From an uncultured Pelosinus sp. (GTDB lineage Bacteria; Bacillota; Negativicutes; UMGS1260), in assembly GCA_900550105.1 (NCBI GenBank), contig URQW01000017.1:1-45006 (forward strand): a DNA stretch of 45,006 bases, given 5' to 3'. The position numbers and the translations under genes are program-made. The notes beneath the pieces were generated by a model. It saw only the letters and a program-made list of their open reading frames with translations. It did no database searches and was not told the DNA's origin. Positions 17,035 through 25,402 of this stretch are shown here, piece after piece. Each line of letters begins with the position of its first letter. Positions within the stretch are counted from its first letter, which is position 1.

Positions 17035-18390
17035 ATGAATACAAAACCTTTAAAAATTACCGAAACAGTCTTGCGTGACGGTCACCAGTCGCTGCTTGCC
17101 ACTCGTATGCGGATTGAGCAAATGATACCGATGTTAGAACAGCTTGATGAAGTAGGATACTTCTCGTTAGAAGCTTGGGGCGGCGCTACTTTTGATAGCT
17201 GCTTACGTTACCTTGATGAAGATCCTTGGGAAAGACTGAGAATCTTAAAACAGCATTTAAAGAAAACTCCCATTCAGATGCTGCTGCGCGGCCAGAATAT
17301 TCTTGGCTACAATCATTACGCTGACGATGTGGTAAGAGAATTTGTCAACCGTTCGGTCGATAATGGCGTTGGCATTATCCGTGTATTTGATGCACTCAAT
17401 GATTTGGCGAATGTGGAAGTTGCGGTAGATGCTGCGAAAAAAGCTGGCGCTCATGTACAAGGTGCGCTCGTATATACGACAAGCCCTTATCATAATGTAG
17501 ACAGCTTCGTGAAATTGGCGCAAGACTTAGCGAGTATGGGCGCTGATTCGATCTGCCTGAAAGATATGGCTGGTTTGTTGAAACCTTATGATGCCGAAGT
17601 TCTTGTGAAGAAAATTAAAGAAGTTGTTGCGATTCCTTTGTCGCTGCATACTCACTATACTAGCGGCTTGGCTTCAATGACCTACTTGAAAGCGATTGAA
17701 GCTGGCGTTGACGTAGTAGACTGTGCGCTATCGCCTTTCTCCATGGCTTCTTCACAGCCAGCTACAGAGGCCATTGTGGCAACCTTAGAAGGTCAGGCGC
17801 GCGATACGGGTATTAAGAAAGAAACTTTATATCCGATTGCTGACTTCTTCAGAAAAGTAAAAACAGAGATTAAAGAAGAATTCCACCTGAATCCGAATAT
17901 TGAAGTGGACACGAAAGTTCTCTCCTTCCAGATTCCTGGCGGTATGCTTTCCAATCTGCTGAATCAGTTGAAAGAACAGGGGATGGCTGATAAGTTCCCT
18001 GATTTGATCGAAGAAATGCCGCGTGTTCGTGCTGAGCTAGGATATCCGCCGCTTGTTACGCCTACGAGTCAGATTGTTGGCTCCATGTCGGCTTTCAATG
18101 TTCTGTTAGGACGTTATAAAATGGTTCCGAAAGAAGTGCGCGATTTAGCCCGCGGCAAATATGGCCGTACGCCAGCACCTGTATTGGAAGAATTGCTCCC
18201 AGTATTAACTGGCGGTGAACCTTTGATTACGCATCGTCCAGCTGACGATATTGCGCCGCAAATGGAAAGCTTGACAGCAGATCTGATTAGCAAAGGTTTT
18301 GCGAATCCTTCGGTTGAAGACGTGCTTTCTTACGCTTTATTCCCCGAAGTTGCGCTTAAATATTTCGAAACACAAGGTAAGTTACAATAA
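17035..18390 (+). CDS. Oxaloacetate decarboxylase alpha / pyruvate carboxylase subunit B carboxyltransferase
   Basis: A 451-residue biotin-dependent carboxyltransferase. The TIM-barrel catalytic domain shows TVLRDGHQSLLATRM (metal-binding Asp and following residues), ADSICLKDMAGLL (catalytic Lys) and LSLHTHYTSG (metal-binding His pair). The PYC_OADA middle domain follows (about 290-430). The C-terminal biotinyl domain with an MKM motif, present in full-length OadA, is missing, so it needs a separate biotin carrier. The product of citrate lyase, oxaloacetate, is its natural substrate, and a GTATAC operator lies upstream. AGGAGG precedes the ATG. Beta and gamma membrane subunits are not in the window. 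Confidence 0.88.
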   Translation: MNTKPLKITETVLRDGHQSLLATRMRIEQMIPMLEQLDEVGYFSLEAWGGATFDSCLRYLDEDPWERLRILKQHLKKTPIQMLLRGQNILGYNHYADDVVREFVNRSVDNGVGIIRVFDALNDLANVEVAVDAAKKAGAHVQGALVYTTSPYHNVDSFVKLAQDLASMGADSICLKDMAGLLKPYDAEVLVKKIKEVVAIPLSLHTHYTSGLASMTYLKAIEAGVDVVDCALSPFSMASSQPATEAIVATLEGQARDTGIKKETLYPIADFFRKVKTEIKEEFHLNPNIEVDTKVLSFQIPGGMLSNLLNQLKEQGMADKFPDLIEEMPRVRAELGYPPLVTPTSQIVGSMSAFNVLLGRYKMVPKEVRDLARGKYGRTPAPVLEELLPVLTGGEPLITHRPADDIAPQMESLTADLISKGFANPSVEDVLSYALFPEVALKYFETQGKLQ

Positions 18391-18413
18391 AACATTGTAC
18401 GGTGTTGTTTAAC

Positions 18414-18446
18414 AAAAAAAGCAGAGCGAAGGCTCTGCTTTTTTTA
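18414..18446. terminator. Bidirectional intrinsic terminator
   Basis: GCAGAGC-GAAG-GCTCTGC stem with an A tract before and seven T after. It can serve both the carboxyltransferase (+) and the EVE-domain gene (-). Confidence 0.93.
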
Positions 18447-18455
18447 CTAGCTTTA

Positions 18456-18881
18456 TTACTTTTCTGGCGGCGTTTGCGCCATTTGATGCACGACGCGCCA
18501 ATACTCTTCTTTGACAGGCATAACCGATAAACGGGAGCTTGTTGTAAGCAACCAATCAGAAAAAATGGGGGAGGCTTTAATTGCTTTTAACGAAACAGGC
18601 TCTGCCAGCTTATAACAAGGTCTGGTATCGACAACAATCCACCGGGGATCTTCCTCGTTTGGATCAGTATAGGGCTCAGATGTGATTTCAATTACGCCGA
18701 TAATCGCCTTTTCTTTTCCGGTATGATATAAAAAGGCTTTATCGCCAGGTTTCATTAGCTTCATATATTTAAGCGCCGTAAAATTTCTTACGCCATCCCA
18801 ACGATCTTGGCCGAGACGTTCTAAATCATCATAGGAGAAAACGGTGGGTTCCGTTTTTACTAGATAATAGTTCATATACAT
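18456..18881 (-). CDS. EVE-domain protein
   Basis: A 141-residue single-domain EVE (PUA-like) protein. Typical features are the N-terminal YYLVKTEPTVFSYDDL, WDGVRNFTALKYM, and GDKAFLYHTGKEKAIIGV. EVE domains bind modified bases in DNA or RNA; the cellular role of stand-alone members is not settled. ATG at 18881 or 18875 could start translation, as neither has a strong Shine-Dalgarno. It is a single gene between two terminators and is unlinked to the restriction genes 10 kb away. Confidence 0.88.
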   Translation of the reverse strand: MYMNYYLVKTEPTVFSYDDLERLGQDRWDGVRNFTALKYMKLMKPGDKAFLYHTGKEKAIIGVIEITSEPYTDPNEEDPRWIVVDTRPCYKLAEPVSLKAIKASPIFSDWLLTTSSRLSVMPVKEEYWRVVHQMAQTPPEK

Positions 18882-19039
18882 CGCTCGCTTTCTTTCTCGT
18901 AAAATATCTCTATATTATTATAACATGGTTTGAAATTTAAATATGTTGTATTAAGAAATAAAAATTATTTATTTTAAAGTGCATATTTATGAGATTTTAT
19001 TGGCTTTTCGTATTATAATAATAGCAGGAGGCGATTTAG

Positions 19040-19873
19040 ATGGAGCTATGGTGTACAGAACAACAGACTGATAATTTGCGCCTGAATGCCAGGATTCGCG
19101 AGACTCTTTTTACGGGAAAATCACAGTTTCAGGAAGTTTTAGTGCTGGATTCTTTTGAGTTTGGCCGTATGCTTGTACTTGACGGAGTTTTCCAAACAAG
19201 CATATTTGATGAATATATTTATCATGAAATGATAGCCCATGTGCCGTTAGCCCTTCATCCAAATCCGGAGAAGGTCCTCGTTATTGGTGGCGGCGATGGC
19301 GGATGCGTGCGGGAAGTTGTGAAACAGCCGCAGGTAAAACAAGTCAAAATGGTGGAAATCGATGGTTTGGTAGTCGAAGTAGCGAAAAAATACTTGCCAG
19401 AAATTAGCTCGGCTATGATCGAGAACCATCCGAAATTAGATTTGACCATTGGTGACGGAATCGAACATATGAAGCATGCCAAAAATGAGTATGATGTGAT
19501 CATTGTCGATTGCTCTGATCCCATTGGACCAGGGGAAGGCTTGTTTACGCACGAATTTTATCAAGATGTTTATCAGGCTTTGAAAGAAGACGGTTTGTTT
19601 GTGCAGCAAACTGAATCGCCTTTTTATCATCAGGCTTTGATTCGGCGGCTAACCCAAGATATCCGTTCGCTTTTTCCCATTACGGAAATGTATTTGGCGC
19701 AAATTCCTCTTTATCCCGGCGGCATGCATTCCTTTACAATCGGGTCAAAGCGTTATGCGTCTACAGCCGTTGAATTTGCCAAGATTCCTGATCTGCCATA
19801 TCGTTACTACAATAAAGAAATTCAGCAGAGTGCTTTTGTCTTGCCAAACTTTATTAGAGAACTGTTAAAATAG
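19040..19873 (+). CDS. speE: Spermidine synthase (polyamine aminopropyltransferase)
   Basis: A 277-residue aminopropyltransferase that moves the aminopropyl group of decarboxylated S-adenosylmethionine to putrescine. Visible motifs are VLVIGGGDGGCVREV (nucleotide loop), KMVEID, and VDCSDPIGPGEGLF with the catalytic Asp. The N-terminal beta domain (residues 1-60) is intact. AGGAGG precedes the ATG at 19040. No speD or other polyamine gene lies beside it, so it appears monocistronic. An inverted repeat begins at its stop codon, and a terminator follows about 80 bases later. Confidence 0.95.
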   Translation: MELWCTEQQTDNLRLNARIRETLFTGKSQFQEVLVLDSFEFGRMLVLDGVFQTSIFDEYIYHEMIAHVPLALHPNPEKVLVIGGGDGGCVREVVKQPQVKQVKMVEIDGLVVEVAKKYLPEISSAMIENHPKLDLTIGDGIEHMKHAKNEYDVIIVDCSDPIGPGEGLFTHEFYQDVYQALKEDGLFVQQTESPFYHQALIRRLTQDIRSLFPITEMYLAQIPLYPGGMHSFTIGSKRYASTAVEFAKIPDLPYRYYNKEIQQSAFVLPNFIRELLK

Positions 19874-19898
19874 TTCAGAAGAACTGTTGAACTATTTT
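19867..19898 (+). repeat. Inverted repeat overlapping the speE stop
   Basis: AAAATAGTTCA and TGAACTATTTT are perfect 11-base arms around a 10-base loop. There is no separate T run beyond the stem, so termination is uncertain. Confidence 0.6.
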
Positions 19899-19949
19899 AG
19901 CGGCGTAGAAAGGTAGTCTAGAATAGTTTTACAAGAGGTTAAGAGTAGA

Positions 19950-19996
19950 GAAAAAGCTGAAGCCGTCTGTTATAGACGAGACTTCAGCTTTTTCTT
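19950..19996. terminator. Bidirectional terminator between speE and the aminopeptidase
   Basis: GAAAAAGCTGAAG pairs with CTTCAGCTTTTTC, with an inner GTCT/AGAC stem. The T run suits + strand termination and the A tract suits the minus-strand gene. Confidence 0.88.
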
Positions 19997-20016
19997 TCTA
20001 GCTCTTATTCGTTTCG

Positions 20017-21129
20017 TTATTTTAACTGATCAGGATTCAGTGATGCTAAGTCTTTCGTGACGAACAGGCCGTCTTTGCGGATCAGTTCACCATCAAAGTA
20101 TATTTCGCCGCCGCCATAATCGCTACGTTGAATGCAGACGAGATCCCAATGAATAGCGGAACGATTGCCGTTAAACGCGACATCATAGGCATTGCCTGGG
20201 GTAAAGTGGAAGCTGCCGTTAATTTTTTCATCAAAAAGCGTATCTTTCATAGGCGTATTAATATAAGGATTTACGCCAAGGGCGAATTCGCCGATATAAC
20301 GAGCGCCTTCATCGGTGTCGAAAACGTGATTGATTTTTTCGGTATTATTGGCAGTAGCTTCGATAATTTTGCCGTCGCGGAAGGTCAGACTAATATTTTC
20401 ATAGGTGAAGCCTTGGTAAACAGCTGGCGTATTATAGGTTAGCGTGCCGTTCACGCTGGTTTTAACAGGAGCTGTATACACTTCACCGTCAGGAATATTG
20501 CGGAGGCCGGAGCATTTTACTGCAGGAATTCCTTGAATGGAAAAATGCAAATCCGTTCCGGGGCCAACAATGTGTACCTTATCCGTTTTTTCCATTCGTT
20601 CGATTAACGGCGTCATGGCTTTCGCCATTTTAGCATAGTCCAAATTGCAGACCTTAAAGTAGAAATCTTCAAAAGCCTCGCTGCTCATATTGGCAAGCTG
20701 CGCCATCGAGCCATTGGGATAACGCAGAACGCACCATTTCGTGTGAGGCACGCGAATATCAGAATGAACTGGTTTAGACCAGTATTGCTGATAGTTTTGC
20801 AAATTTTCGGCTGCTACATCAGATAGTTCACTTACATTAAAGCTGGCGCGAATGCCAATATAAGCCTGCATTTCTTTCATACGCGCCGCTTCCCAACGAG
20901 CGTTGTTTTCCATTTGTTCTTTGCTGGCCTTAAGCAGTAGTGACCGCTGAATACGGCTGTTGTACAATGCGACAAAGGGTAGGGCGCCTACGGCATAGGC
21001 TTCGGCTATAAGCGCTTGGGCGAGCGGCAACGAATCATCAAAAGCTTCAATGAGAATTTTTTCCCCTTGCTGCAAATTCGTTGAGTAATGAATTAAATTA
21101 TGAGCTAGGGTTTCAATGCGTGTATCCAA
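20017..21129 (-). CDS. M29-family metallo-aminopeptidase
   Basis: A 370-residue peptidase of the thermophilic aminopeptidase T/AmpS/PepS family, which removes N-terminal residues from peptides in the cytoplasm. The C-terminal two-metal site is visible in the expected order: Glu in NIPDGEVYTAP, Glu in GARYIGEFALG, His/Tyr in FHFTPGNAY, and His-x-Asp in SAIHWDLV. TTG at 21129 is used because AGGAGGG lies 8-14 bases before it. It appears to be a single gene between the speE terminator and the tRNA cluster. Confidence 0.9.
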   Translation of the reverse strand: MDTRIETLAHNLIHYSTNLQQGEKILIEAFDDSLPLAQALIAEAYAVGALPFVALYNSRIQRSLLLKASKEQMENNARWEAARMKEMQAYIGIRASFNVSELSDVAAENLQNYQQYWSKPVHSDIRVPHTKWCVLRYPNGSMAQLANMSSEAFEDFYFKVCNLDYAKMAKAMTPLIERMEKTDKVHIVGPGTDLHFSIQGIPAVKCSGLRNIPDGEVYTAPVKTSVNGTLTYNTPAVYQGFTYENISLTFRDGKIIEATANNTEKINHVFDTDEGARYIGEFALGVNPYINTPMKDTLFDEKINGSFHFTPGNAYDVAFNGNRSAIHWDLVCIQRSDYGGGEIYFDGELIRKDGLFVTKDLASLNPDQLK

Positions 21130-21330
21130 GATAATCCCTCCTATAGATAAGCAGTTGTTGTAAAGTATGACCCAAAAAACGATCTTTTAAAAAAGTTCCC
21201 TTAAAATAAAAAAAATCCTGTTTTTTCTCTTTACAAATAATAATAAATTTGTTATTATATTTAAGCAGGTTGTTTTTAGAACTTCTTTCTTCGCAGCAAT
21301 GAATTACGAAAAAAGAAATAAAAAAAGTAC

Positions 21331-21359
21331 TTGCAAAAAGTAAGAAAATGAAGTATAAT
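21331..21359 (+). promoter_or_regulatory. Promoter of the tRNA cluster
   Basis: TTGCAA, 17-base spacer, TATAAT (21354-21359), ending 11 bases before the first tRNA base. Near-consensus sigma-70/SigA promoter. Confidence 0.85.
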
Positions 21360-21370
21360 AAGATTGTTGT

Positions 21371-21446
21371 TCCTCGATAGCTCAGTTGGTAGAGCAATCG
21401 GCTGTTAACCGATCGGTCGTAGGTTCGAGTCCTACTCGAGGAGCCA
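21371..21446 (+). tRNA. tRNA-Asn (GTT)
   Basis: Complete cloverleaf of 76 bases with encoded CCA. The acceptor TCCTCGA pairs with TCGAGGA, the anticodon loop is CTGTTAA, and the T arm is GTTCGAGTC. First of three tRNAs in one transcript. Confidence 0.96.
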
Positions 21447-21452
21447 AAAAAA

Positions 21453-21527
21453 GGCCCGTTGGTCAAGCGGTTAAGACACCGCCCTTTCACGGCGGCTTCA
21501 GGGGTTCGAATCCCCTACGGGTCACCA
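21453..21527 (+). tRNA. tRNA-Glu (TTC)
   Basis: 75 bases with encoded CCA. The acceptor GGCCCGT pairs with ACGGGTC (one G-T), the anticodon is TTC in a CTTTCAC loop, and the T arm is GTTCGAATC. Confidence 0.95.
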
Positions 21528-21528
21528 T

Positions 21529-21604
<76 letters not shown>

Positions 21605-21608
21605 GGAA

Positions 21609-21640
21609 AAAACCTGCAGTATATTACTGCAGGTTTTTTA
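21609..21640 (+). terminator. Terminator of the tRNA cluster
   Basis: CCTGCAGT-ATATT-ACTGCAGG perfect stem followed by TTTTTT. Confidence 0.93.
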
Positions 21641-21694
21641 TTTTACATTACCAGTCAGTAATGAAACATACTGGCTAACAATATATCGCATAAT

Positions 21695-21728
21695 GAAAAA
21701 AGCAACCGAAATTTCGGTTGCTTTTTTC
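21695..21728. terminator. Terminator of the LUD-domain gene
   Basis: Palindromic AGCAACCGAAATTTCGGTTGCT flanked by A6 and T6. It works on both strands and lies at the 3' end of the minus-strand gene. Confidence 0.9.
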
Positions 21729-21729
21729 A

Positions 21730-22374
21730 TTAATAACCTAAGGTTTCACCAATGATGATTACATGGCAAGGCGTGGCTGGCAAGGCTTTTTCGATAATCG
21801 TTGTTACATTGCAGATTCTCGTAGGGCCTTGACAGTTCATACAGACGCCGCCCACCGTACAGGGATTGGGACGATTGAGTCGTTTATTATTGATTGGCGC
21901 TGCTTCATGTTGAATCCGGCGGAAGCCTTCATGAATATCGCCGACAATTTTATTGAGGCCAACGACGACTACTACTTTTTTGGGTCCGAAAATCATGGCG
22001 GCGACACGATTGCCAGAGCCATCGACGTTCACAAGCTGTCCGTCAAGAGTTACGGCGTTGGTGCTAGTAAGAAATACATCTGATGTAAGCTGTTTGCGAC
22101 GGATCTCTAAAGATTCTTCTGGGCTCAAACCGGCTTTACCATGGTCTAAGAGCAGATTGCCTCGTTTGGCTAGATCTTCTAACAGGCCGATTTCTTTAAC
22201 AGTAGCGGAACCGCCGATGCCTACCGATTCTTCTGGAGCAATTAATGTGAAAATATGCTGTTTGGCTTCTTCAGCCGAAGCAAAATACTCAGCGCTAAAA
22301 CGATTTTTTCTCAAAGCTTCTACGGTTTTTTTGCCGATTGTTTCATTGTGCCATTGACGATTTGCGTCAGTCAT
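21730..22374 (-). CDS. LUD-domain protein (LutC/YkgG-like, DUF162)
   Basis: A 214-residue protein of the LUD family, which includes LutC of lactate oxidation. Glycine-rich VGIGGSATVKEIG (about 50-63), DVFLTSTNAVTLDGQLVN and GPKKVVVVVGLNKIV are typical of the stand-alone DUF162 form. A C-terminal Cys cluster C-x5-C-x2-C-x5-C (about residues 173-189) could bind iron-sulfur or another metal. GGAGG precedes the ATG. No lutA/lutB partners lie nearby, so its job is unknown. The family call is firm. Confidence 0.85.
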   Translation of the reverse strand: MTDANRQWHNETIGKKTVEALRKNRFSAEYFASAEEAKQHIFTLIAPEESVGIGGSATVKEIGLLEDLAKRGNLLLDHGKAGLSPEESLEIRRKQLTSDVFLTSTNAVTLDGQLVNVDGSGNRVAAMIFGPKKVVVVVGLNKIVGDIHEGFRRIQHEAAPINNKRLNRPNPCTVGGVCMNCQGPTRICNVTTIIEKALPATPCHVIIIGETLGY

Positions 22375-22528
22375 CTTACGAAAGCCTCCTTAAAATACTT
22401 GTTTTTCTTTCATTTCTTTATTGAGTAGTATATTCCTCTTTATGGGAGCAGGAAAAGTATCGAAAAGCGGGAATAAAAGAAAATTGGGCATTCTATATTT
22501 TAGCTTTGGCTGTTGGGGGATATTTATC

Positions 22529-23518
22529 TTGAGCCGTTTAAAAATATCTTTAGCACTCTTTTTTTCTATTCAAATTATGGGGATTATTGGTTTTATGGCC
22601 TTAGAACAGCTGTCTTTCTTAGATGCTGTGTATATGACCGTAACGACGATGACGACAGTGGGCTACGGCGATATTACGCCCAAGACTACGGCAGGAAAGA
22701 TTTTTGATATTGGTTTGATTATTACTGGAGTTGGCGTGGCTTATTATACGTTTTCGCTGATTATTGGCATGTCAGTCGAAGGTCAATTGAAGAATTTGTT
22801 GGGGAGGAAAGGCATGAATCGAAAGATAGCTGCATTGAAAGATCATGTTATTGTTTGCGGCACCGGGAAAGTGGGAATTAATGCCATAGAGCAGCTGGAA
22901 CGGGAAGGAAAGGCTTTTGTTATCATTGATTCTGACTATGAGACCTATGAAAAAATGTTAGAAGGAAAAAAACTGGCCGTTCACGGTGATGCTACGTTAG
23001 ATGAAGTTTTGCTAAATGCCGGGTTGTTGACGGCTAGCGGCGTCATTACGGCTTTACCAAACGATGCAGAGAATGTGTATGTGACCTTAACAGCGAAGAG
23101 TTTAAATCCTTCAATTATTGTCGTAGCCCGGGCCGACCGACAGGAGGCTGAAGAAAAACTAAGGCGGGCCGGCGCGGATACCGTTATTTTTCCTTCCGTT
23201 ATGGGGGGGCGACAGATGGTTACCGCCATGTTAAAACCTGATATTTTGCACCTGATGGAAAATATGTTTTATAATGAAGAACTGCATATGGATATTACGC
23301 AAATGACGATTCAAGATGATTCATCGTTTGTAGGGAAAAATTTGATTGAAAATGCCATAAAAAACCGGTTTCATGCTTTAATTGTGGCGATTAAACGTAA
23401 AGGTGGCTTGATTACTACGCCAGGAGCAGCGGAAGTGCTGCAGGCGGAAGATATTTTGATTGTAATTGGCGAGCGTGATGCACTGCAGGAAATGGGTGCA
23501 TTGGCTCGAGGCGAGTAA
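22529..23518 (+). CDS. Two-TM potassium channel with RCK (TrkA-N/TrkA-C) domains
   Basis: About 329 residues with MthK-like layout. Outer helix near 4-25, pore loop with selectivity filter TVGYGD, inner helix, then a cytoplasmic TrkA-N domain (HVIVCGTGKVGINAIEQL, Rossmann Gly motif) and a C-terminal RCK_C domain. It should gate K+ flow in response to a nucleotide, Ca2+ or similar ligand. The frame is open from 22421, but no ribosome site precedes those starts. TTG 22529 follows a G-rich TTGGGGGA and gives the canonical 2-TM protein; the exact start remains uncertain. niaR begins 12 bases after its stop. Confidence 0.85.
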   Translation: MSRLKISLALFFSIQIMGIIGFMALEQLSFLDAVYMTVTTMTTVGYGDITPKTTAGKIFDIGLIITGVGVAYYTFSLIIGMSVEGQLKNLLGRKGMNRKIAALKDHVIVCGTGKVGINAIEQLEREGKAFVIIDSDYETYEKMLEGKKLAVHGDATLDEVLLNAGLLTASGVITALPNDAENVYVTLTAKSLNPSIIVVARADRQEAEEKLRRAGADTVIFPSVMGGRQMVTAMLKPDILHLMENMFYNEELHMDITQMTIQDDSSFVGKNLIENAIKNRFHALIVAIKRKGGLITTPGAAEVLQAEDILIVIGERDALQEMGALARGE

Positions 23519-23530
23519 GGAGAGAATAAA

Positions 23531-24043
23531 ATGGATGGTTTGCAAAGACGAGAATGTATTTTAGAAAGACTCCGTACAAGCAGTGTTCCTGTAAGAGGAG
23601 CGCTACTAGCAGAAGAGTTTGCTGTAAGTCGTCAGGTTATTGTCAATGATATTGCACTGCTGCGGGCGCAAGGCAGCAATATTTATGCTACGCCGCAAGG
23701 ATACTTAATGCCGACGGAAACCCTGCAAAACCGCAAAGTGACAATCGCTTGCCGTCATGGCGCTGCTGAGCTAGAACAGGAACTTGTAGCGATGGTCGAA
23801 GAAGGCGCACAAGTCTTGGATGTTATTGTAGAGCATCCTGTATACGGAGAGATCAAGGCCAATCTTATGGTAAATAATCTTTATGACGTTCGGAAACTGA
23901 CGGAAAAACTAGCCCAAACAAAAGCCGAGCCCTTGGCCAGCGTAACTGGCGGAGTTCATTTACATACGCTGATCGTTAGTTCTGATGAGCAGTTAGAGCG
24001 AATAAAAAACAAGCTGCGCGAGAGCAGCTTGCTTGTCGAATAG
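23531..24043 (+). CDS. niaR: Niacin-responsive repressor NiaR (HTH + 3H domain)
   Basis: A 170-residue repressor. The N-terminal HTH_11 (about 5-60) includes VSRQVIVNDIALLRAQG. The C-terminal 3H domain has the three conserved histidine regions: CRHGAAEL, VEHPVYGE and GGVHLHTL. NiaR binds nicotinate and represses niacin uptake or NAD synthesis genes. Start ATG follows AAGGAGAG. A matching operator form, AGTGT-N4-ACACT, occurs at 25371 before the NiaP-like transporter, supporting the call. It is likely co-transcribed with the K+ channel gene. Confidence 0.92.
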   Translation: MDGLQRRECILERLRTSSVPVRGALLAEEFAVSRQVIVNDIALLRAQGSNIYATPQGYLMPTETLQNRKVTIACRHGAAELEQELVAMVEEGAQVLDVIVEHPVYGEIKANLMVNNLYDVRKLTEKLAQTKAEPLASVTGGVHLHTLIVSSDEQLERIKNKLRESSLLVE

Positions 24044-24070
24044 CATTTAAGAATCGAATTTAGGAAATCG

Positions 24071-25264
24071 TTACGCTGGTGATTTTGCCTGAGATCGTTT
24101 GGTTCCCGGCAGAAAACTGGCAAAAAGAAAACCAGCAAGGGGCAAAACCGATAAAACCGTAAATACACTGGGCACGCCGAAATGGTCAGCTACATAGCCC
24201 ATGATCGTTGTACCGAAGCCGCCAAGACCAATGCTGAAACCAATCGTTAGACCTGCTGCCATACCAGCTCGACCTGGCATCATTTCTTGAGCGAGGACGA
24301 TGGTTGTAGCAAAAGAAGAAATCAGGACGGCGCCAGCGACACCTACGAGTAGAATGGTTATAATTCCTGAAGTATAAGGAATCGCTGCAATGAGCGGCAG
24401 TGAGGCAATCATCGAAAAGAGAATGATTTTTTTGCGACCATATTTGTCGCTCATCAGACCGCCGAAATACGTACCGGCTACACCTGCCATAAGGAAAATG
24501 GAGACAAGATAACTAGCATAGATGGGATCACCAGCTAAGTAATTTACATAGTAGAGCGGAATATAGGTGGTGAGACCGGTATGAATGCTAGAACGAATAA
24601 AAATGAATATGAGAAGAATCGTAAGCAGCCCATAGTTTAAGGGCTGTTTTTCAATTTTATCGGCTTTGTTTCCGGCAGTAACTTTAGGAAGCGCAGCCGA
24701 TAGTCGCGGCATCATATAGAGAAAGAAAGGAAATAGTAATCCTGCTGGTAACAGGAAATAGGCTGTATTTTGTAAAGAGCCTTGCGTTGCCAATAAAAAT
24801 GTCATAAACAGTGAACCTAAGGCCATGCCAAAGTTGCCGCCAACCGAGAAAATTCCTTGGTTACGGCCTTTCGTTGCGGGTGAACTGATAAAATGAACCG
24901 TTTTAGAGGCCTGAGGATGAAAGCTAGCGACGCCAAGTCCGGTAATTGTGACGACAAGAAGTAAAACAGTGTAAGAGGGAGTATAGCCGGTAAGCGACAT
25001 GCCAATCCCTGAAAGTAATACGCCACAGGGGATTAGCCACGGCATTGAAATTTTATCGGTAAGGTAGCCGAAGATTGGCTGAATGACGGAGGAGGTTATA
25101 TTTTGCGTCAATACGATGTAACCTACTTGGGCATAAGTCAGCGAGAATGCATCTTTTAAAAATGGCAGGAGAACAGGGAGTGCTCCTTGGCTAAGATCGG
25201 TTGTTAGATGGCCTAAAGCAAGGAGCAGCAAGGGAAGCTGTAAGGAAAATTTTTTTGTAGTCAT
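24071..25264 (-). CDS. MFS transporter, fosmidomycin-resistance (Fsr) type
   Basis: A 397-residue major facilitator protein with about 12 membrane helices. LALGHLTTDLSQGALPVLLPF at the N-terminus and FHPQASKTVHFIS near 115 are typical of Fsr-like efflux pumps. The repeated helix 2-3 motif appears as GYLTDKI and GGLMSDKYGRKK. ATG 25264 is chosen over the longer frame because GGAGG is positioned 8-9 bases before it. It is divergent from the NiaP-like gene; substrate unknown. Confidence 0.87.
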   Translation of the reverse strand: MTTKKFSLQLPLLLLALGHLTTDLSQGALPVLLPFLKDAFSLTYAQVGYIVLTQNITSSVIQPIFGYLTDKISMPWLIPCGVLLSGIGMSLTGYTPSYTVLLLVVTITGLGVASFHPQASKTVHFISSPATKGRNQGIFSVGGNFGMALGSLFMTFLLATQGSLQNTAYFLLPAGLLFPFFLYMMPRLSAALPKVTAGNKADKIEKQPLNYGLLTILLIFIFIRSSIHTGLTTYIPLYYVNYLAGDPIYASYLVSIFLMAGVAGTYFGGLMSDKYGRKKIILFSMIASLPLIAAIPYTSGIITILLVGVAGAVLISSFATTIVLAQEMMPGRAGMAAGLTIGFSIGLGGFGTTIMGYVADHFGVPSVFTVLSVLPLAGFLFASFLPGTKRSQAKSPA

Positions 25265-25320
25265 AAAAAGACCTCCGCTTGATACAGAATTACCTTTATC
25301 ATACAACAAGTTGGGAAGGA

Positions 25321-25349
25321 TTGTCATCCAATCCTTTTTGCTGTATAAT
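25321..25349 (+). promoter_or_regulatory. Promoter of the NiaP-like gene
   Basis: TTGTCA, 17-base spacer, TATAAT (25344-25349). Strong SigA-type promoter about 55 bases before the start codon. Confidence 0.8.
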
Positions 25350-25370
25350 GTAAATGCTTATGTAATGAAT

Positions 25371-25384
25371 AGTGTAAAGACACT
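25371..25384. promoter_or_regulatory. Putative NiaR operator
   Basis: AGTGTAAAGACACT matches the GTGT-N4-ACAC dyad form of NiaR sites. It lies just after the expected transcription start, where a bound repressor would block elongation. Confidence 0.65.
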
Positions 25385-25402
25385 TAAAAAGAGGTGGAAA
25401 AT

